Source: Candidatus Stahliibacteriota bacterium
GTDB taxonomy: Bacteria; Hydrothermota; Tepidihabitantia; B3-TA06
DNA: 9,944 bases
Assembly (NCBI GenBank): GCA_030670165.1
Contig: DAOVCF010000062.1
Coordinates: forward strand, 1 to 9,944
Direction: 5' to 3'
Position 1 is the first letter of the stretch; each line of letters opens with the position of its first letter. Below, piece by piece: positions 8,001-9,944 of the stretch. Below the pieces are notes generated by a model that was given only the letters and a program-made list of their open reading frames with translations, was not told the DNA's origin and did no database searches. Position numbers and translations under genes: made by a program.

Positions 8001-8695
8001 GTGTCTACAACGCCCACATCCGTGTTTACTCCAACGACCCGGATGAGCCCACGGCCCTGGAACCGGTCAAGCTCCTCGTGGAGGAGACCCCGCCTCATAT
8101 CTGCTGTAAACCTGATACCGCTGTCATGGATAATGAGACCATGCGGGGCAGCTTCTGGGTCTATAACTTAGGGATGAGGGATCTGGTTGTGAAGGAGATC
8201 TCTTCACAGACGCCCTGGATATACGCTTTGTATCCTAAGTCCTTTATCCTTCGAGGTCAGGACAGCGCGTACGTAACGATAATGGGTGATGCTTCCAAGG
8301 TTAAAGCCGGACCGCCTGTGGGGATTGTCCTTGTCAAATCCAACGACACCCACAATCCCGAGTGGGAGGAGCCGGTTAAGATCGGCGGCACCTCAGGTAT
8401 TGCGGAGGCCTTGCCGACCGTGTTTGAACTTTCTCAGGTAGCCCCCAATCCTTTGTACGGCAGATGCGTGATTCGATTTGCAGTACCCCGCCAGGCCGCG
8501 GTTTCGCTCGCCCTATACGACGTTACCGGTCAGAAGGTTCGTACGTTCGTTGACGGCAGCATTCAGCCGGGCTATCACTTCGTCTTGTGGAGCGGCGAGG
8601 ACGATCTGGGTCGAGCGCTCCCTCAGGGGGTGTATCTCTTAAGGATGCGGAGCCCGGACTACAGCGCGGTTCAGAAACTCCTCCTCCTGCGTTAA
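5063..8695 (+). CDS. Gingipain-family (C25) cysteine peptidase with Hydin-like Ig repeats and FlgD-like C-terminal domain
   Basis: 1210 residues. Residues 1-~29 are a signal peptide (cleavage likely after VLEA). Residues ~30-220 resemble the C25 propeptide (GYPLVPFMTKRYLIPGG). The peptidase domain spans ~228-595, from RHAIVTPSLLRGEFQKLADW to LNLHGDPAMPV. It has the expected catalytic pair: His454 in HHCAHGNE and Cys493 in VAISCLVGAFD, followed by an EAFQWAEHGGTVAWVGNSR core. An Ig-like domain follows the catalytic core (~600-685), as in gingipains. Four Hydin/ASPM-like Ig repeats begin near residues 687, 793, 899 and 1009; their SND motifs sit at N775, N883, N991 and N1094, about 100-110 residues apart. 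Residues ~1112-1210 form a FlgD-like C-terminal domain (VAPNPLYGRCVIRFAVP, then PQGVYLLRM). C25 enzymes are endopeptidases, secreted by the type IX system in Porphyromonas. Specificity here (Arg, Lys or other) cannot be read from sequence. The length exceeds the classical catalytic unit because of the Ig repeats. Confidence 0.93.
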   Translation: MKTRPYGLGILLGACLVLTVFSYGVLEAGELRCVLELPLTELSIEKLGEYTLVSFEEASYDAPPGYPLVPFMTKRYLIPGGMKVADVRLEALSVKAAYVEAPVYPAQPARPLSTAGVEFVGPREEIYASSTPVSDFEAQVLYQGLLEGERVALIAVRPLRYTPAEGKLEVAEQMVLTVVYEPDPGYTPPVGITPNQQRRLNVRIKALVENPEALASRVTFQPAAEESYRHAIVTPSLLRGEFQKLADWNTARGVRDTVVSLEAIASRFSGRDLAEQIRNFVIFAHEQWGLEYLLLGGDEGLVPTRDCFVASYAGSSKDTIPTDMYFGCLDGDWDANGNDVFGEMNDGVDLSAEVAVGRACVNDIQEADLFVGKVVVYQDNPPQGFASKLMLPSEILWPDRNPPYSGDGTNDAIAALAHPGTSIAKMYETQGTLTRNGLEDSLNAGVGLVHHCAHGNEIAICCGHLNGEPSFYNWQARALTNADRMPVYVAISCLVGAFDYDGFGGCLVEAFQWAEHGGTVAWVGNSRYGWGTPPTRGPSECLDVSFFEEVYGLDNPEIGPALVTAKEENAWWGNVSYGRWSIYELNLHGDPAMPVHSREPSEFIVSHPPVVEGPQTLYVTVSSQAGYPVEGMLVCARQSPNVYAWAYTDASGVAALEISPTPGFMELRVTGANHYDWVDKNILVGVSRAELTVSPDTTWLDAEIEPLSSSFTISSTGTDILQVAQIKPYQSTWIDSIYPSACTVSVGEDRQIEFFVDTAGLPDYIYLGRIRILSNDPDRTVAYHPVKLIKGDWPDIEITPDTVVFNMPAGDSLTVACDVTNEGRAGLEVSSISSSTPWIRGIAPTSLSIPSGDSLSCASVSITIDTAGFGFGIFEGGVLFSTNDPDEEQRRLPVRLNMGAPDIALSPDTLHFFFSWENEARNKTEDDLTVSNEGDRTLEVTGVIPTRQWISVSPPTAFDVEPSGSHDVHVTVTPEKLKQGVYNAHIRVYSNDPDEPTALEPVKLLVEETPPHICCKPDTAVMDNETMRGSFWVYNLGMRDLVVKEISSQTPWIYALYPKSFILRGQDSAYVTIMGDASKVKAGPPVGIVLVKSNDTHNPEWEEPVKIGGTSGIAEALPTVFELSQVAPNPLYGRCVIRFAVPRQAAVSLALYDVTGQKVRTFVDGSIQPGYHFVLWSGEDDLGRALPQGVYLLRMRSPDYSAVQKLLLLR

Positions 8696-8760
8696 ATAAA
8701 AAGGTTGCCGGAAGCCGGAGCGATAGGTCTACAAAGGATTTTGAAAAAAGAAGAGAGGCT

Positions 8761-8799
8761 TAATTGAGGGGGAATGTTAAGCATACTACCCCTCGATTA
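8761..8799 (+). other. 11-bp-stem hairpin between the C25 peptidase and sucC
   Basis: Arm 8761-8771 (TAATTGAGGGG) pairs with 8789-8799 (CCCCTCGATTA) over 11 positions, with one G-U wobble and a 17-base loop. No T-run follows, so it is not a classical intrinsic terminator. It lies 65 bases past the peptidase stop and could be a 3'-end stabiliser, a weak or factor-assisted terminator, or a protein-binding inverted repeat. Confidence 0.5.
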
Positions 8800-8868
8800 T
8801 GAGTGAAGTCGGATACCTGTTGGTCTCTTATACCGAGTGGGAGGGATACTTCAACAGCGACAAAAAGC

Positions 8869-8896
8869 TTGACAGAGGCTCTATTTGGCGTATTCT
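8869..8896 (+). promoter_or_regulatory. Possible promoter for sucC
   Basis: A consensus TTGACA (8869-8874) is followed after 16 bases by TATTCT (8891-8896, four of six matches). The predicted transcription start would be only ~10 bases before the GTG at 8914, leaving a very short leader that barely contains the AAGGG ribosome site (8904-8908). The same TTGACA plus 16-base arrangement precedes the propeller gene. The weak -10 keeps confidence low. Confidence 0.35.
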
Positions 8897-8913
8897 TCCG
8901 CCCAAGGGTTAAT

Positions 8914-9944
8914 GTGAAACTGCTGGAGTATCAGGCCAAGGACTTCTTTGCTCGGGCCGACATACCCATCCCCCAGGAGAAACTTGTGTTTTCCGCTGCT
9001 GAGGCGAGCACTGCCACCCGGGAGATAGGCCTGCCATGTGTGCTTAAGGCACAGGTAGGCGTTGGCGGTCGGGGCAAGGCCGGAGGAGTCAAACTCGCAC
9101 ACACGATGGAGGAGGTCGAATCCCACGCGGATGCGATTTTGGGCATGGAGATAAAGGGCGAACGTGTAGAACGCCTTCTTTGTTGCCACGCCGTGGATGT
9201 CAAGCAAGAGTTCTACGCAAGCGTTACCACCGACCGAGCGAACCGCACACTGATCCTTATGGTCTCTCCTGCCGGAGGGATTGATATAGAAGAAGTTGCG
9301 CGCACTACCCCTGAGAAGATATTAAAGATACCTATAGATCCCCTGCTCGGCCTTCAGGTGTATCAGACCCGCAGGGCGGCGATGTTCCTCTCGGATAAGG
9401 GGGAGATCAAGAAACAGATCGCTGCCATTCTTACCAAGCTATACGAGATGTACGTTGCAAACGACCTCTCGCTTGCCGAGATCAATCCCCTGGTTGTTAC
9501 CTCCGACGGCAAGGTCACAGCCCTGGACGCCAAGGTGATCATAGACGACAACTCCCTTTTCCGCCATCCCGAATTCGAGGGCTACCGCATCCTCTCCGAA
9601 GACGAGACGCTTGAGCAGGAGGCGAAGGGTAAGGGACTTTCATACATCAGGCTTTCGGGCAACGTGGGCTGCATAGTTAACGGTGCAGGGCTTGCGATGG
9701 CCACAATGGATTTAATCAAGCGCTACGGCGGGGAGCCTGCAAACTTCCTGGACGTTGGCGGCTCATCCTCGCCTGCCAAGATGATTGCGGCGATTGATTT
9801 TGTAACACGTGATCAGGGCGTTCGCTCGATCTTCGTAAACATCTTCGGCGGCATCACCCGCTGCGACGACATCGCAACCGGTCTGCTTAAGGCGAGGGAA
9901 ACCGCCCCACTCACATTACCCGTGGTCGTCAGACTAACAGGAAC
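8914..9944 (+). CDS. sucC: Succinyl-CoA synthetase (ADP/GDP-forming) beta subunit, 3'-truncated
   Basis: The first 343 codons plus two bases of a protein usually ~380-390 residues long; the frame is open at the window edge. The enzyme interconverts succinyl-CoA + ADP/GDP + Pi and succinate + CoA + ATP/GTP in the TCA cycle, as an alpha/beta complex in the cytoplasm. The GTG at 8914 is chosen because it gives the family N-terminus KLLEYQAKDFF and has AAGGG (8904-8908) five bases upstream. Residues ~1-220 are the ATP-grasp fold: K45, GGRGKAGGVK (51-60), E99, and metal-site residues N191 and D205 in AEINPLV...ALDAK. The CoA-ligase part shows NVGCIVNGAGLAM, GGEPANFLDVGG and NIFGGITRCD. Compared with E. 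coli SucC (recalled), key residues align at an offset of 8, but the position of E. coli Glu99 is Cys91 here. sucD is expected immediately downstream, outside the window. The gene is probably functionally unrelated to the secreted proteins upstream. Confidence 0.95.
   Translation, partial: MKLLEYQAKDFFARADIPIPQEKLVFSAAEASTATREIGLPCVLKAQVGVGGRGKAGGVKLAHTMEEVESHADAILGMEIKGERVERLLCCHAVDVKQEFYASVTTDRANRTLILMVSPAGGIDIEEVARTTPEKILKIPIDPLLGLQVYQTRRAAMFLSDKGEIKKQIAAILTKLYEMYVANDLSLAEINPLVVTSDGKVTALDAKVIIDDNSLFRHPEFEGYRILSEDETLEQEAKGKGLSYIRLSGNVGCIVNGAGLAMATMDLIKRYGGEPANFLDVGGSSSPAKMIAAIDFVTRDQGVRSIFVNIFGGITRCDDIATGLLKARETAPLTLPVVVRLTG

Noticed and set aside
8708..8718. CCGG-AAG-CCGG just after the peptidase stop
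   Set aside because: A four-base stem with a three-base loop and no T-run; this is expected by chance in GC-rich sequence.
8799..8912. A 37-codon + strand ORF (starting MSEVGYLLVSYTEWEGYF) ending just before the sucC start
   Set aside because: It has no Shine-Dalgarno, its ATG overlaps the end of the hairpin arm, and it resembles nothing I recognise. A leader peptide cannot be excluded, but support is too weak to list it.
8881..9207. An open frame on the - strand over the start of sucC
   Set aside because: It is a shadow of the clearly homologous sucC reading frame.
1..9944. CRISPR array, tRNA/rRNA, transposase or insertion-sequence ends
   Set aside because: I saw no short regular direct repeats with spacers, no cloverleaf with a CCA end, and no transposase-like reading frame. 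The only large repeat is the colinear duplication inside the two paralogues.

Overview
This mid-GC window (roughly 55% by eye) is bacterial, with every supported gene on the + strand. It looks like a candidate-phylum genome related to the FCB superphylum, such as WOR-3/TA06, Cloacimonadota or Eisenbacteria-like lineages. The evidence is a set of large exported beta-rich proteins with a FlgD-like / type IX-secretion-like C-terminal Ig domain, a gingipain-type (C25) peptidase, PD40 propellers and strong Shine-Dalgarno sites. The phylum assignment is inference; no rRNA or tRNA is present to settle it.

Layout. (1) Positions 1-965: the 3' end of a large secreted multi-Ig protein, cut by the window edge. 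(2) Positions 984-3821: a complete 945-residue paralogue of it, 18 bases downstream, with a signal peptide, a nidogen-like N-terminal region, three CARDB-like Ig domains and the same C-terminal FlgD-like domain. The last ~655 bases of both genes are about 92% identical (hand alignment) and colinear, in a patchwork of perfectly identical and clearly diverged blocks. (3) Positions 3822-3929: an intergenic gap with a good sigma-70-like promoter. (4) Positions 3930-5051: a periplasmic TPR plus six-bladed TolB-type propeller protein. (5) Positions 5063-8695: a 1210-residue gingipain-family cysteine peptidase with an apparently intact His/Cys dyad, four Hydin/ASPM-like Ig repeats and a FlgD-like C-terminal domain. 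Its Shine-Dalgarno begins on the last base of the preceding stop codon. (6) Positions 8696-8913: a gap with an 11-bp-stem hairpin and a possible promoter. (7) Positions 8914-9944: the first ~343 codons of sucC (succinyl-CoA synthetase beta subunit), a housekeeping gene running off the edge.

Working together: genes 1, 2 and the C25 peptidase carry the same kind of C-terminal domain, which in Bacteroidota and relatives often marks cargo for surface display or secretion. The simplest reading is a cell-surface/secretome locus of adhesin-like paralogues next to a propeller-plus-protease operon, ending at central metabolism. I see no CRISPR array, mobile element or obvious defence system. The points most worth following up are the recombining tandem paralogues and the propeller/C25 peptidase pair.
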